Part shown: one piece after another, positions 19,593-28,775 of the stretch | How the letters are laid out: the number at the start of each line of letters is the position of its first letter | Position numbering within the stretch: position 1 is the stretch's first letter | NCBI RefSeq assembly: GCF_001556045.1 | Contig: NZ_LSIC01000015.1 | Coordinates: forward strand, 1 to 64,000 | Length of the DNA: 64,000 bases | Origin: Bradyrhizobium sp. CCH5-F6 | GTDB lineage: Bacteria; Pseudomonadota; Alphaproteobacteria; Rhizobiales; Xanthobacteraceae | Reading direction: 5' to 3' | Notes under the pieces: model-generated | Databases searched by the model: none | Seen by the model: the letters and a program-made list of their open reading frames with translations, nothing else | Told to the model about the DNA's origin: nothing | Position numbers and translations under genes: made by a program

Positions 19593-21086
19593 ATGATGAC
19601 TGATGGTTCCGGCCGTACGGCCTATCCGCCGGCGCCGACTGGCCTTGGCGTGCTCTCTGCAACCGAGATCATGGCCGGCTACCGGCGCAAGGCGTTCACC
19701 CCGCGCGACGTCGTCGACGATACCATTGCGGCTCTTCAGGCGACGAACGAAGCCTGCAATGCGGTAGTGACGCCGATGTACGACCAGGCGCGGGCGGACG
19801 CCGACCGGCTCACTCGGGACATGCAGGCGGGCGAGATGAAGGGCGCGCTGGCCGGCGTGCCTGTGACCATCAAGGATCTCGTCTTCGTCGCGGGGGTGCC
19901 GGCCTATGGCGGCTCGCCGATGAACAAGAGCTTCGTGCCGGAGGCCGATGCTGCCGTGGTGTCGGCGCTGAAGGCAGCCGGCGCGATCATCACCTGCAAG
20001 ACCACGACCTGCGAGTCCGGCTACAAGCTGACCGCCGACAGCCCCGTCACCGGCACGACTCGCAATCCCTGGAACCCCGGTCGCACCAGTGGCGGGTCGA
20101 GCGGCGGCGCGGCAGCGGGTGTGGCTGCCGGCTGCGGGCCGATCGCGATCGGTACCGATGGCGTCGGATCGATCCGCGTGCCTTCGTCATTCTGCGGCGT
20201 ATTCGGGCTCAAGCCGACCTTCGGGCTCGTGCCGCGTTCGCCCGGCTTTTCGCCGCCGTCCTGGGCGTCGCTCGCGCATACCGGGCCGATCACGCGCACG
20301 GTGGCTGATGCCGCGCTCACGCTGGAAGTCATCGCCGGCTACGATCTGCGCGATCCGGCAAGCCTGCCGGTGTCTGCGCGTCACTTCGATGCCGGCGCCG
20401 CGCCATTGAACGGCATCCGCATCGGCGCCAGCGCCGATCTCGGCTATGCTGCGGTCAGCTCCGACGTGCGGGCGGCATTCGGCAAGGCGCTCGCCGTTCT
20501 CGAATCCTGCGGCGCGCAAGTCGCGATGGACGGCCCAGGCCTCGATCCCGACATTCTCGAGCACACTCTGAAGCCGATCGCCTTCATCGAACAAGCCGCG
20601 GCGGTCGCTACCAAGACGCCGTTCGATCTCGCAGGCTCGGAGGCCGCCTACCGCGACCTCGTCAGCGCCGGTCGACACTATAGCGGCACGGACTATATCG
20701 AAGCCGGCTATCGCCGCGGGCAGGCACGCTCCGCCTTCGTCAAGCTGTTCGAGCGCGTCGATGCCTTGGTGACGCCGACGGTCGCAGTAACCGCGTTCGA
20801 AGCCGGCCAGATCGGCGTCGACAACATCGACGGCAGCAAGGTCGATCCTCATCTCGGCTGGTCGCCCTTTACGTGGCCGATCAATCTCGCCGGGCTCCCG
20901 GCGGCAACGCTCCCTTGCGGCTTCGATCGCGATGGGATGCCTATCGGCCTGCAGATCGTCGCGCCCTGGCTCGATGAGCCCACCATCTTCCGCATCGCCG
21001 CGGCGTTCGAGGCGGCGCAACCCTGGGCGAGGTTCTGGCCGCAGTTGGCCCTGGACCATCAGGGGCCCGCGCGGGCGAAGGTGTGA
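19593..21086 (+). CDS. Amidase (amidase-signature family)
   Basis: A 497-residue cytoplasmic amidohydrolase. The Ser-cisSer-Lys triad is present: Lys in VTIKDL near residue 93, cis-Ser in GRTSGGSSGGAAAG near 167, and the nucleophile Ser in GTDGVGSIRVPSSFCG near 191. The region LGWSPFTWPINLAGLPAATLP is the substrate-side helix common in the family. It releases ammonia or an amine from an unknown amide. It starts 13 bases after the Mo-hydroxylase FAD subunit, so hydroxylation and amide cleavage are probably steps on the same compound. ATG 19593 or 19596 is preferred over an upstream TTG. It ends one base before the convergent regulator. Confidence 0.9.
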   Translation: MMTDGSGRTAYPPAPTGLGVLSATEIMAGYRRKAFTPRDVVDDTIAALQATNEACNAVVTPMYDQARADADRLTRDMQAGEMKGALAGVPVTIKDLVFVAGVPAYGGSPMNKSFVPEADAAVVSALKAAGAIITCKTTTCESGYKLTADSPVTGTTRNPWNPGRTSGGSSGGAAAGVAAGCGPIAIGTDGVGSIRVPSSFCGVFGLKPTFGLVPRSPGFSPPSWASLAHTGPITRTVADAALTLEVIAGYDLRDPASLPVSARHFDAGAAPLNGIRIGASADLGYAAVSSDVRAAFGKALAVLESCGAQVAMDGPGLDPDILEHTLKPIAFIEQAAAVATKTPFDLAGSEAAYRDLVSAGRHYSGTDYIEAGYRRGQARSAFVKLFERVDALVTPTVAVTAFEAGQIGVDNIDGSKVDPHLGWSPFTWPINLAGLPAATLPCGFDRDGMPIGLQIVAPWLDEPTIFRIAAAFEAAQPWARFWPQLALDHQGPARAKV

Positions 21087-21087
21087 G

Positions 21088-21987
21088 CTAGGACAGCTCG
21101 ATCGGCGCGCCGCGGCCGCTGAGCTCTTCGTCGAGGCGAAGATAGTGCGCGAGATAGTCGTGCAGCGCGGTCGCCGCCTTCGAGGTGGCTCCGCTGGATT
21201 TGTAGAGCAGCAGCTCGATCTTCGGCAGCGGTGGAAGGCCTTCGTTCGGCCCGATCTCGCGCATCGCCGGCACCAGCGCGCTACGCCCGAGCACGGTAAC
21301 GGCCATGCCCGCGAAGGCCGCGGCCTGGAGGCCGCCGACGCTTTCGCTGACACAGGCGATGCGCCAGCGCAGGTTTGCGCGTTCCAGCGTGTCAATGGCG
21401 TAGTCGCGGTAGATGTTGCCGGGCGGGAGCAGCGCCAGCGGAATGGGGCGTTCCTGGTGTGCGGCGGACTGCTCGCCGGTCATCCAGACCAGTTGTTCGC
21501 GCCGCACCACCTGGCCGCCGGTGAAATCGTTCATGCGCGTGACGAGCGCGATGTCGACATCGCCGCGTTTGACGAGGCCAACCAGTGGCGTCGAAAGCGC
21601 GCAGTTGAGCTCGACCTGGACGCGGGGGAAGGATTTTCGGAACACGCTGAGGATCTGCGGCAGCATGAAGGCGGCGTAGAGGTCGGGCGTGCCGAGCACG
21701 ACCTGACCCTCGATTTCCTGTGACGCCAACTGCGAGATCAGCTCGTCATGCAATCTCAGGATGGATTTGGCGTAGGTGAGGACAGTGGTGCCGTCGTCGG
21801 TCAACGTCAGCCGGCGGCCGCCATGCTCGAACAACTGCTTGCCGGTCAGTTCCTCCAGCCGCTGCAATTGCAGGGTAATCGCCGGCTGGGTGCGGCCCAG
21901 CCGGCGCGCGGTCTCGGTGATGCTGCCGGTCTCGACCACCGAGATCAGCGACCGGAGCATGCGGATGTCGAGGCTGATAAGGTTCAT
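21088..21987 (-). CDS. LysR-family transcriptional regulator
   Basis: A 299-residue regulator. Residues about 5-65 are the winged helix-turn-helix, with SITETARRLGRTQPAITLQLQRLEELTGKQLFEH showing the typical LysR recognition pattern. The rest is a periplasmic-binding-like effector domain; GLVKRGDVDIALVTR is a standard family segment. It converges on the amidase gene with a one-base gap, so it is a likely regulator of the transporter, Mo-hydroxylase and amidase genes, though its own promoter faces the other way (toward 22210). The effector is unknown. Confidence 0.9.
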   Translation of the reverse strand: MNLISLDIRMLRSLISVVETGSITETARRLGRTQPAITLQLQRLEELTGKQLFEHGGRRLTLTDDGTTVLTYAKSILRLHDELISQLASQEIEGQVVLGTPDLYAAFMLPQILSVFRKSFPRVQVELNCALSTPLVGLVKRGDVDIALVTRMNDFTGGQVVRREQLVWMTGEQSAAHQERPIPLALLPPGNIYRDYAIDTLERANLRWRIACVSESVGGLQAAAFAGMAVTVLGRSALVPAMREIGPNEGLPPLPKIELLLYKSSGATSKAATALHDYLAHYLRLDEELSGRGAPIELS

Positions 21988-22210
21988 GCGGCGTCCATGT
22001 CGCCCAGAATTTATGCAAGTTCCGTGCTACCTTCTCGCGAGCTTGTCGATGAGGGTCTTGTCGGTGTTCGCCGGCGCGAGGAGAAATGGCGTCGCTGCCA
22101 TCGCAATCGCCGCTGACACAATGGTGGCCTTCGATCACAATGTTAAAGGCTGGAGTTAGGGGGATCGGACTGCACTCCGGGGCTACGAAGTAGCCCGCGG
22201 GTGAAGGCCA

Positions 22211-22666
22211 TCAATCGTGGATGAGTGTTTCTCGTCCGCGAACAGGGGACGAATGTGCAGCGGCACGATCACTAAGCAGCTCGGAGAGCAGGCTCGTCAG
22301 AACTGTGGCATCTGAAGCGCCCAGCCTGTTCAAGAGTTTCTGTTGAATGGAATTGATAACTGGTCCGATGTCCCTGAATTGCTCTGCCCCACGCTGCGAG
22401 AGGAAAATCAGGACCCTGCGCCGGTCATGTGGATCGGGAGCGCGATAGACCTGTGTCGACTCGACCATTCTGTCGATGATCTTTGTGAGCGTAGGACCGT
22501 CGATCAAGAGGCGGGTGGCCAGATCGCCCATCGGCAGCCCGTTTTGTTCGGTCAGCGCCTCAAGCACGCGGTACTGGTGAATGGATATGCTTCGTGGCTT
22601 GAGCTCCGCTTCCAGCATCTGCTCAAGCCGGCGATTCACACCTCGGATGAGTTCGGGGAGGTCCAC
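22211..22666 (-). CDS. MarR-family transcriptional regulator
   Basis: A 151-residue winged-helix regulator. The core helices are seen in ISIHQYRVLEALTEQNGLPMGDLATRLLIDGPTLTKIIDRMVE, followed by the wing YRAPDPHDRRRVLIFLSQRG, the classic MarR D-x-R-D-x-R wing. It is divergent from the AmiC-like gene (22863) with a 196-base shared promoter. In rhodococcal nitrile/amide clusters a MarR-like protein (NhhD) works with an AmiC-like protein (NhhC), so the pair here may control the amide/urea genes. The effector is unknown. Confidence 0.9.
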   Translation of the reverse strand: MDLPELIRGVNRRLEQMLEAELKPRSISIHQYRVLEALTEQNGLPMGDLATRLLIDGPTLTKIIDRMVESTQVYRAPDPHDRRRVLIFLSQRGAEQFRDIGPVINSIQQKLLNRLGASDATVLTSLLSELLSDRAAAHSSPVRGRETLIHD

Positions 22667-22681
22667 GTTGCACCCTCAGCG

Positions 22682-22698
22682 GAATTATTTGACAATTC
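22682..22698. promoter_or_regulatory. Candidate operator upstream of the MarR gene
   Basis: GAATT (22682-22686) and AATTC (22694-22698) form an inverted repeat with a 7-base spacer in an otherwise AT-rich patch. It starts 16 bases upstream of the MarR start codon and lies in the divergent promoter shared with the AmiC-like gene. MarR proteins usually bind short palindromes in exactly this position; binding here is inferred. Confidence 0.4.
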
Positions 22699-22862
22699 AA
22701 TATTTGCCTTGGAATGTAACGAGGGGCAAGCGAAAAGCAGGATTGTGGGCGGGTGCCTAGGGAAGGGGCTGTTGCATCGGCTCGCGCCCCGAAAAAAGGC
22801 AGTTCCCTCCAGGATCGAAGTGTTTTCGTGGTCAAAGGGGCAGTAGCGGCACAGGATCGCCG

Positions 22863-23963
22863 TTGGCACGATTCGTGAGTGTCCTGCGCACGGCAAGTGC
22901 GGAGACACCACCGTTGCGTAGCGTCCGGATATGTCTGCTCATACCGCAGAACGGCGCTGCGGGGCTTTGGGCCCCGTCGGCTGAGGCGTGCGGGCGCCTG
23001 GCCGTGGACGAGATCAACGGAATGTCCGGAATTTTGCGACGTCACGTCGAATTGCACGTCGTGAACGCCGGAGAAACCGGCCCGAGCGCGGGCCAAGCCG
23101 CGCGCGATGCAATCGAAATCGATTGTGTCGACGGTATCGTCGGGATGTTGCCGAGCTTCGCGCGGGACTTCGTGGCGCGCGCGGCCCGCGGTCGCGTCCC
23201 GTTCATATACACCCCGCAATTCGAGGGCAGCTCATCGACGTTGAACGTCATGGCGACCGGTGAGACGGCTGAAGAGCTTCTTGCTCCAGCGGTTCAATGG
23301 CTTTCGGAATCGAAGCGTGCCCGCCGCTATTTCCTTTGCGGCAACGACTACATATGGCCTCGCTCGTCGCTTCAGATCGCGCGCACGTTGATTGCACGCT
23401 TCGGCGGTACGGTGACGGGTGAGTACTATCTGCCGGTCGGCCAGCACGACTTCGACGAGATACTGGAGGGGATCAAGGCAACGCGTTCGGACGTCGTTCT
23501 CCCGTATTTCCTGGGCTTCGATTGCATCGCATTCAATCGCGCCTTCTGTGCGGCGGGGTTGAGTTCGCGCGCGCTGCGGTTTTCCTCGGCGATCGACGAG
23601 ACCGTGGCATACGGCCTCAATGTAAATGAGACCGAGAATCTCTACGCCGCTTCGAGCTACTATGGCTCGATCCGCTCACGCAACAATGGCGCGTTTCTCG
23701 AGCGCTATCATACGGCGTTTGGCGATAGTCCGCCTCCCGTGAATGCCTTCGGTCAGTCCTGCTACGAAGGCATCTACTCGCTCGCGGCCTTGATCGAGGA
23801 GGCCGCCAGTCTCGACGCCCGCAAGTTGACGCGTCTCTACGGAAGGACGTTCCAGCGGCGCACGGCGCGAGGCGATCAGGCCCAGTCCGTGGTCGGCGGC
23901 CGTCATCCCATCTATCTGGCGCAGCTCGATGGATACGATTTCTCGATCTTTGCGCGGCGATAA
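22863..23963 (+). CDS. AmiC-like amide-binding/sensor protein (periplasmic-binding-protein fold, apparently cytoplasmic)
   Basis: A 366-residue (TTG start) or 362-residue (GTG 22875) protein of the AmiC/branched-chain-binding family: RICLLIPQNGAAGLWAPSAEACGRLAVDEIN is the first strand-helix pair, then FIYTPQFEG, YFLCGNDYIWPRS and VLPYFLGFDCIAFNRAFCAAG. The FEG..(10-20 residues)..G pattern matches AmiC and UrtA-type receptors. No signal peptide is visible, unlike the second binding protein downstream (24017), so it is more likely a cytoplasmic sensor like P. aeruginosa AmiC than a transport receptor. No AmiR-type antiterminator gene is seen nearby; the divergent partner is a MarR protein. Confidence 0.75.
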   Translation: MARFVSVLRTASAETPPLRSVRICLLIPQNGAAGLWAPSAEACGRLAVDEINGMSGILRRHVELHVVNAGETGPSAGQAARDAIEIDCVDGIVGMLPSFARDFVARAARGRVPFIYTPQFEGSSSTLNVMATGETAEELLAPAVQWLSESKRARRYFLCGNDYIWPRSSLQIARTLIARFGGTVTGEYYLPVGQHDFDEILEGIKATRSDVVLPYFLGFDCIAFNRAFCAAGLSSRALRFSSAIDETVAYGLNVNETENLYAASSYYGSIRSRNNGAFLERYHTAFGDSPPPVNAFGQSCYEGIYSLAALIEEAASLDARKLTRLYGRTFQRRTARGDQAQSVVGGRHPIYLAQLDGYDFSIFARR

Positions 23964-24016
23964 ATCACTTGCTTTTTCAATTATTGTATTCTTAATATTT
24001 TCCATCTCAAGAACTG

Positions 24017-25267
24017 ATGGGGACGTTTATGACTTTCTCGCGCCGCCGCTTCCTTCACCACTCAGCCATCGCAACGACGACTTTGATTGCGGCGCCTGCG
24101 GTCTTTCGCTCCGGCGCGCTCGGTGCCGAAAACCCGATCGTCGTCGGCAGCCTCCATGACCAGTCCGGTCCAATCGCCGCGTCCGGCACGCCGATGGTCT
24201 ATGCGCTTCAACTCGCCGTGGACGAGATCAATGCCGGCGGCGGGTTGTTGGGACGCCCGTTGAAGGTCATCCACTACGACACCCAGTCGAACATTCAGAT
24301 GTATTCGCAATTCGCGCAGCAGCTTGCTGTGAAAGACAAGGTCGATGTCGTCCATGGCGGCATCACTTCGGCCTCGCGCGAGGCGGTACGTCCGACCTTC
24401 GACCGTTTCAAGGTGCTGTATTTCTACAATGTTCTCTACGAAGGGGGCGTCTGTGATCGCAACACCTTCTGCACCGGCACAACGCCTGCTCAGACCGTGG
24501 AAAAGCTGGTCCCGAGCGCGATGAAGAAGGCGGGCAAGAAGGCCTACATCATTGCCGCCGACTACAATTACGGTCAGATCACCGCGAAGTGGATGACGAA
24601 GTACGTCAAGGACAATGGCGGTGAGGTGCTGTCGACCGACTTCTTCCCGCTCGACGTCACCAATTTCGGCACGACCATCTCGAAGATCCAGGCGGCGAAG
24701 CCCGACCTCATCCTGTCGGCGCTGGTCGGCGGAAATCATACGGCCTTCTATCGGCAATGGACCTCGGCCGGCATGAAAGGCAAGATTCCGATCGCGTCGA
24801 CCACTTTCGGTCTCGTCAACGAGCCGACCACACTCGATGCAGCCGAAAGCGATTCCATTCTCGGCGCCTACGGCTACTTCGAGGAGCTCACCACGCCGGC
24901 CTCGAAAAGCTTCGTCGAGAAGATCAAGAAGGCCCATCCGGACTCGCCCTATGTCAGCGAGCTGGCTGCCTGCACCTATGAGGGCGTCATGCTTTGGGCC
25001 GCTGGCGTGAAGAAAGCCGCCAGCATCGATCGCATGAAGGTGATTGCCGCGCTGGAGGACGGGATCGCTTTCGATGGCCCGAGCGGCAAGGTCACCCTGG
25101 ACAAGCCGACCCATCATACCACCCGAAATGCGTTCCTCGCCGAGGTGAAGGATCGCAAATGGTCGGTGCTCGAGAGTTACTCCGACGTCAAGCCGGCCGA
25201 CACGGCGAGCGTCTGCGATCTCGTCAAGAACCCGAACGACACCAAGCAGTACATCATCAATCTCTAA
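24017..25267 (+). CDS. ABC transporter substrate-binding protein, amide/urea/branched-chain family, Tat-exported
   Basis: A 416-residue periplasmic receptor. The Tat motif is TFSRRRFLHHSAIATTTLIAAPAVF near the N-terminus. The mature protein begins ENPIVVGSLHDQSGPIAASG and has VHGGITSASREAVRPTF, LYFYNVLYEGGVCDRNTFCTG, then YIIAADYNYGQITAKWM. The F-Y-x-x-x-YEGG-x-C segment resembles short-chain amide and urea receptors (FmdD, UrtA), so the ligand is likely a small amide or urea. ATG 24017 or 24029 are both possible starts. The upstream 50 bases are very AT-rich and may hold a promoter. It is followed by a strong hairpin and the permease genes. Confidence 0.85.
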   Translation: MGTFMTFSRRRFLHHSAIATTTLIAAPAVFRSGALGAENPIVVGSLHDQSGPIAASGTPMVYALQLAVDEINAGGGLLGRPLKVIHYDTQSNIQMYSQFAQQLAVKDKVDVVHGGITSASREAVRPTFDRFKVLYFYNVLYEGGVCDRNTFCTGTTPAQTVEKLVPSAMKKAGKKAYIIAADYNYGQITAKWMTKYVKDNGGEVLSTDFFPLDVTNFGTTISKIQAAKPDLILSALVGGNHTAFYRQWTSAGMKGKIPIASTTFGLVNEPTTLDAAESDSILGAYGYFEELTTPASKSFVEKIKKAHPDSPYVSELAACTYEGVMLWAAGVKKAASIDRMKVIAALEDGIAFDGPSGKVTLDKPTHHTTRNAFLAEVKDRKWSVLESYSDVKPADTASVCDLVKNPNDTKQYIINL

Positions 25268-25274
25268 CGTTTGC

Positions 25275-25299
25275 CGGGCCTCGCCACCGGCGGGGCCCG
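25275..25299 (+). terminator. Intra-operon hairpin after the second binding-protein gene
   Basis: An 11-base-pair stem (25275-25285 with 25289-25299, one G-U pair, loop ACC) begins 8 bases after the stop of the binding-protein gene. It has no T-run. It has the same placement as the hairpin at 12894-12919, fitting a role in mRNA stability or partial attenuation before the permease genes. Confidence 0.6.
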
Positions 25300-25331
25300 T
25301 GACTTCTTCGAGGGACCGGAAGAATCCAACA

Positions 25332-26198
25332 ATGGCGATCTACCTCATCGTCGCGCTCGACGTCCTGAACGGGATATCGTCGCTGTTCCTGTTGTGCCTC
25401 GGATTGGCGATCATCTTCGGCATGATGAAGATCATCAACCTCGCCCATGGCGAGTTCATCATGCTCGGCGCCTATGCGACCGTCATATCGGCCAATGCGG
25501 GCGTCAATATCTGGATCGCGATGCTGGTCGTTGCTCCGCTCTTCGTCGGTCTCGTCGGTCTCGTCATCGAGCGGTGTCTCATTCGCTTTCTCTACGGTCG
25601 CCTCGTCGATTCGATGCTCGCGACCTGGGGGCTCAGCCTTCTCATCATCGGGATCGTCACTACGATCTACGGCAACACTCAGCAGGGCGTGCCGACTCCT
25701 CTCGGCGGCTTCTCCATCGGTTCGTATCAGTCGAGCTATTACACGCTGTTCCTGGCCGGAATGGCGGTCGTGATGATGGCCGTGGTCTACGGCGTGATGA
25801 GCTACACTCGCTTCGGCCTGATCGCCCGCGCGACCATGCAGAACCCGGCGATGGCGGCCACGCTGGGCGTCAATCCGGCGCGGGTCTACATGAGCACGTT
25901 CGCGGTCGGAGCGGCCATCACAGGGCTCGCCGGAGGCCTGCTGGCCCCGGTTTCGGGCATCACGCCCGGCATGGGCGGCGCCTATGTCGCCAAGGCCTTC
26001 ATGACAGTCGTCGGGGGAGGCGCCGCCATTCTGTCGGGGACGATGTCGGCGGCGAGCCTGTTCGGTGCTGTCAATCAGGTCGGCGCCTTCTTCACCACGC
26101 CGGTCTATGGCGAGGTCCTGGTGTTCACGGCCGCAATCGTGCTGATCCGCCTGCTGCCGCAGGGAATTTCCGGCCGCTTCTTCAAGGGGAATCTGTAA
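25332..26198 (+). CDS. ABC transporter permease, LivH/UrtB type
   Basis: A 288-residue inner-membrane protein of the branched-chain-amino-acid/urea/amide permease family. IFGMMKIINLAHGEFIMLGAYA near the start is the family hallmark, and GLIARATMQNPAMAATLGVNP is the conserved cytoplasmic loop. The ATG at 25332 follows a GAGGGACCGGAAG ribosome site and begins directly with the first helix. Its stop overlaps the next start by one base (TAATG). It forms the import channel with the 26198 gene product. Confidence 0.9.
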   Translation: MAIYLIVALDVLNGISSLFLLCLGLAIIFGMMKIINLAHGEFIMLGAYATVISANAGVNIWIAMLVVAPLFVGLVGLVIERCLIRFLYGRLVDSMLATWGLSLLIIGIVTTIYGNTQQGVPTPLGGFSIGSYQSSYYTLFLAGMAVVMMAVVYGVMSYTRFGLIARATMQNPAMAATLGVNPARVYMSTFAVGAAITGLAGGLLAPVSGITPGMGGAYVAKAFMTVVGGGAAILSGTMSAASLFGAVNQVGAFFTTPVYGEVLVFTAAIVLIRLLPQGISGRFFKGNL

Positions 26199-27262
26199 TG
26201 ACCATCCGCTTTCGCCTTGTGGCTCAGGCGGTTGCCGTGCTCGTCGCGATCATCGCGATCGTGCTGATCCCGAGCGTCATCGAGCTGTTCGCAATGATGC
26301 AGTTGACGTTGTTCGCGGCGATGGCGGTGCTGGCGCTCAGCCTTGCTTTCATCTGGGGCTTTGGCGGTATCCTGTCGTTCGGACAGACGGCGTTCTTTGG
26401 CCTCGGCGGCTATGCCTACGCGATATCAGCGATCAATTTCCAGGATTCGACGCCGTCGATCCTGCTTGCCATTATCGTTCCCGCGTTGTTCGCCGCGATC
26501 CTCGGCTACTTCATCTTCTTCGGGCGTATCTCCGACGTCTATCTCGGCGTGATCACGCTCACCGTGACTCTGATCCTGTTCAACTGCGTCAACTCGACTT
26601 CGGGCGACGAGTACAGGATTGGCAAGGCATTGCTCGGCGGCTTCAATGGCATGCCGGCGGTGCCGACCTTCAACGTTCCATTCTATCCGGACCAAATCCT
26701 GTCGCCCGAACAATCCTGGTGGGTGACGGGCGGGACGTTGCTCGGGATATTCCTGCTGCTGCGTCTGCTGCTGTCTCTGCCGGCTGGACGCGTCATCGTG
26801 GCGGTGCGTGAGAACGAGGTTCGTGCCTCGCTGCTCGGTTACGATCCGCGCAAGGTCAAGCTGCTCACTTTCATTCTGAGCGGCGCGATCGCGGGGCTTG
26901 CCGGTGCGCTCTACGTCAACTGGGGCGCGTTCGTCGGGCCGACCATCTTCAGCCTGTCACTGTCGGCGGAGATCATCATCTGGATCACGGTGGGCGGGCT
27001 TGGCACGTTGCTGGGTCCAATCGTTGGCTGCGTGCTCATCGAATACATCGTTGCCTATATCGGCTCGCAGCAGGCTCTGAATTCCAACCTCGTGCTCGGC
27101 GCCGTACTGGTCGTCTTCGTGCTGCTGCTTCCCAAGGGACTGGTGCCGACGGCGCGCGACCTGCTGATGCGGCTCGGGCCCGCACCGAAACCGAAGGCGC
27201 AACTCGCAGACGAGCAGTTGCCGCCGCCGGTGGCCGCGTCCCACATGGCCGGAGCCGAATGA
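26198..27262 (+). CDS. ABC transporter permease, LivM/UrtC type
   Basis: A 354-residue inner-membrane protein. FIWGFGGILSFGQTAFFGLGGYAYA is the LivM hallmark, and RVIVAVRENEVRASLLGYDPRKVKL is the cytoplasmic loop with the conserved REN-RA-LG-D pattern. The C-terminal 30 residues (KPKAQLADEQLPPPVAASHMAG) are polar and cytoplasmic. The same frame stays open far upstream, antisense in character to the LivH-type gene, but the ATG at 26198 overlapping the previous stop is the true start. The stop overlaps the ATPase start at 27259. Confidence 0.92.
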   Translation: MTIRFRLVAQAVAVLVAIIAIVLIPSVIELFAMMQLTLFAAMAVLALSLAFIWGFGGILSFGQTAFFGLGGYAYAISAINFQDSTPSILLAIIVPALFAAILGYFIFFGRISDVYLGVITLTVTLILFNCVNSTSGDEYRIGKALLGGFNGMPAVPTFNVPFYPDQILSPEQSWWVTGGTLLGIFLLLRLLLSLPAGRVIVAVRENEVRASLLGYDPRKVKLLTFILSGAIAGLAGALYVNWGAFVGPTIFSLSLSAEIIIWITVGGLGTLLGPIVGCVLIEYIVAYIGSQQALNSNLVLGAVLVVFVLLLPKGLVPTARDLLMRLGPAPKPKAQLADEQLPPPVAASHMAGAE

Positions 27263-27993
27263 CGATGGCGGACCTCGTACCCCTGCTCAAGGCCGAGCAC
27301 CTCACGATGCGTTTTGGCGGCGTGGTCGCCAATGACGACATCACCTTCACTTTGGAAGAGATGGAGCTGCGCTGCCTGATCGGGCCCAATGGCGCCGGCA
27401 AGAGCACTTTCTTCAAGACGCTGACTGGACAGCTCGTGCCGACCTCGGGTGCGATTGCGTTTCGAGGCCAGCCGATCGCCGGCAAGCTGTCGCACGAGAT
27501 CGCTCGCATGGGAATCGGCATCAAGACCCAGGTGCCGAACGTCTTCAACGGTCTGTCGGTGCGAGAGAACATCTGGCTCGCTGTTCGGCGGAAAGCGACA
27601 CCGCGCGCCCAGGGGCCCGCGGTCGATGCGGTCTTGCAGATGATCCGGTTGTCGGATCATGCCGACCGCATCGTGGCGACGCTGTCACACGGCCAACGGC
27701 AGTGGGTCGAGATCGGCATGGTGCTTGCGGCCGAGCCGGAGTTGATCCTGCTCGACGAGCCCGCCGCCGGGATGACCGACGAGGAGACCCTGCACACTGC
27801 CGCCATCATCCGCGAGATCAACCAGACCCGGGCCATCATCGTTGTCGAGCACGACATGGAGTTCATCAAGCAGATCGCGAAGAAGGTGACGGTCTTTCAT
27901 CAGGGGCGGGTGCTGGTCGAAGACACCGTGGACAAGGTCCTGGCAGATCAGCGCGTGCGCGACGTCTATCTCGGCAAGAAGGTGGCGGCATGA
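27259..27993 (+). CDS. ABC transporter ATP-binding protein, LivG/UrtD type
   Basis: A 244-residue ATPase. Walker A is GPNGAGKSTFFK, the Q-loop segment is GIKTQVPNVFNGLSVRENIW, and Walker B is LILLDEPAAGMTDEE with switch His in IIVVEHDM. The signature reads LSHGQRQWVEI instead of the common LSGGQQR; an LSHG-QQWLEIG pattern is characteristic of UrtD-type urea ATPases, which supports urea or a small amide as the substrate. It overlaps the upstream permease and downstream LivF-type genes by four bases each. Confidence 0.9.
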   Translation: MTMADLVPLLKAEHLTMRFGGVVANDDITFTLEEMELRCLIGPNGAGKSTFFKTLTGQLVPTSGAIAFRGQPIAGKLSHEIARMGIGIKTQVPNVFNGLSVRENIWLAVRRKATPRAQGPAVDAVLQMIRLSDHADRIVATLSHGQRQWVEIGMVLAAEPELILLDEPAAGMTDEETLHTAAIIREINQTRAIIVVEHDMEFIKQIAKKVTVFHQGRVLVEDTVDKVLADQRVRDVYLGKKVAA

Positions 27994-28691
27994 GCACCCT
28001 TCTCGAGGTGCGGGATTTGCGATCCGGCTACGGCCGCATTCCAATCCTGTTTGGTCTCGACATGACGGTTCAGGATGGCGAGTATCTCGGCATTCTCGGC
28101 CACAACGGGATGGGCAAGACCACGACGCTGCGTGCGCTGATGGGGCATTTGCCGACGACGGGTGGCACCGTCACGCTCTCCGGCAAGCCGATCACCCATC
28201 TCAAGCCGCACGAACGGTCCAGGCTCGGGATCGGGCTGGTGCCGCAAGGACGAGAGATATTTCCTGACCTGAGCGTCCTCGAGAACCTGCGAATGGGCCT
28301 GGCGGCGGCGCCGAAGGAGGATCGATCGGTCATCGACGCGGTGCTTCAGGACTTTCCGCGCCTGGTGCGACTGCTCGACCGGCGTGGTGGGGCCCTGTCG
28401 GGCGGTGAGCAGCAATTGCTGGCATTGGCGCGCTGTCTCTGCACGAAGCCCCGGCTGATCCTGCTGGACGAGCCCACCGAGGGTATCCAGCCATCGATCA
28501 TCGAAGAGATCGTCGAGACGCTGCTCGCGCTGAAGAAGCGGTGGAACATGTCGCTGATCGTTGTCGAGCAGAACCTCGAGTTCATCACCTCACTGTCGGA
28601 CCGGATCCTCAATATCCAGAAGGGGCGCATCACCGGCGAGCTCGACCGGGAAAGCCTTCTGGTTCGGGACGGCGCCATGCATCCAACCTAG
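27990..28691 (+). CDS. ABC transporter ATP-binding protein, LivF/UrtE type
   Basis: A 233-residue ATPase. Walker A is GHNGMGKTTTLRALMG, the Q-loop region is LVPQGREIFPDLSVLENLRMG, the signature is LSGGEQQLLALARCL and Walker B is LILLDEPTEGIQPSI. NGMGKTT and PTEGIQPSI are the forms seen in UrtE/LivF proteins. It completes a five-gene importer (binding protein, two permeases, two ATPases). ATGA overlap with the preceding ATPase gene fixes the start at 27990. Confidence 0.92.
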   Translation: MSTLLEVRDLRSGYGRIPILFGLDMTVQDGEYLGILGHNGMGKTTTLRALMGHLPTTGGTVTLSGKPITHLKPHERSRLGIGLVPQGREIFPDLSVLENLRMGLAAAPKEDRSVIDAVLQDFPRLVRLLDRRGGALSGGEQQLLALARCLCTKPRLILLDEPTEGIQPSIIEEIVETLLALKKRWNMSLIVVEQNLEFITSLSDRILNIQKGRITGELDRESLLVRDGAMHPT

Positions 28692-28700
28692 GTTCAGTTT

Positions 28701-28718
28701 CCGGCGCGGCTGCGCCGG
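28701..28718 (+). terminator. Hairpin between the transporter and the amidase
   Basis: CCGGCGC (28701-28707) and GCGCCGG (28712-28718) pair with a 4-base loop, 9 bases after the stop of the ATPase gene. No T-run follows, so read-through to the amidase is expected and full termination is doubtful. Confidence 0.4.
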
Positions 28719-28775
28719 TCGTTACGATCGCTGGTTCTCTTGCTGCCGGCTTGTTCTCACAAGAAAGGATGACTT

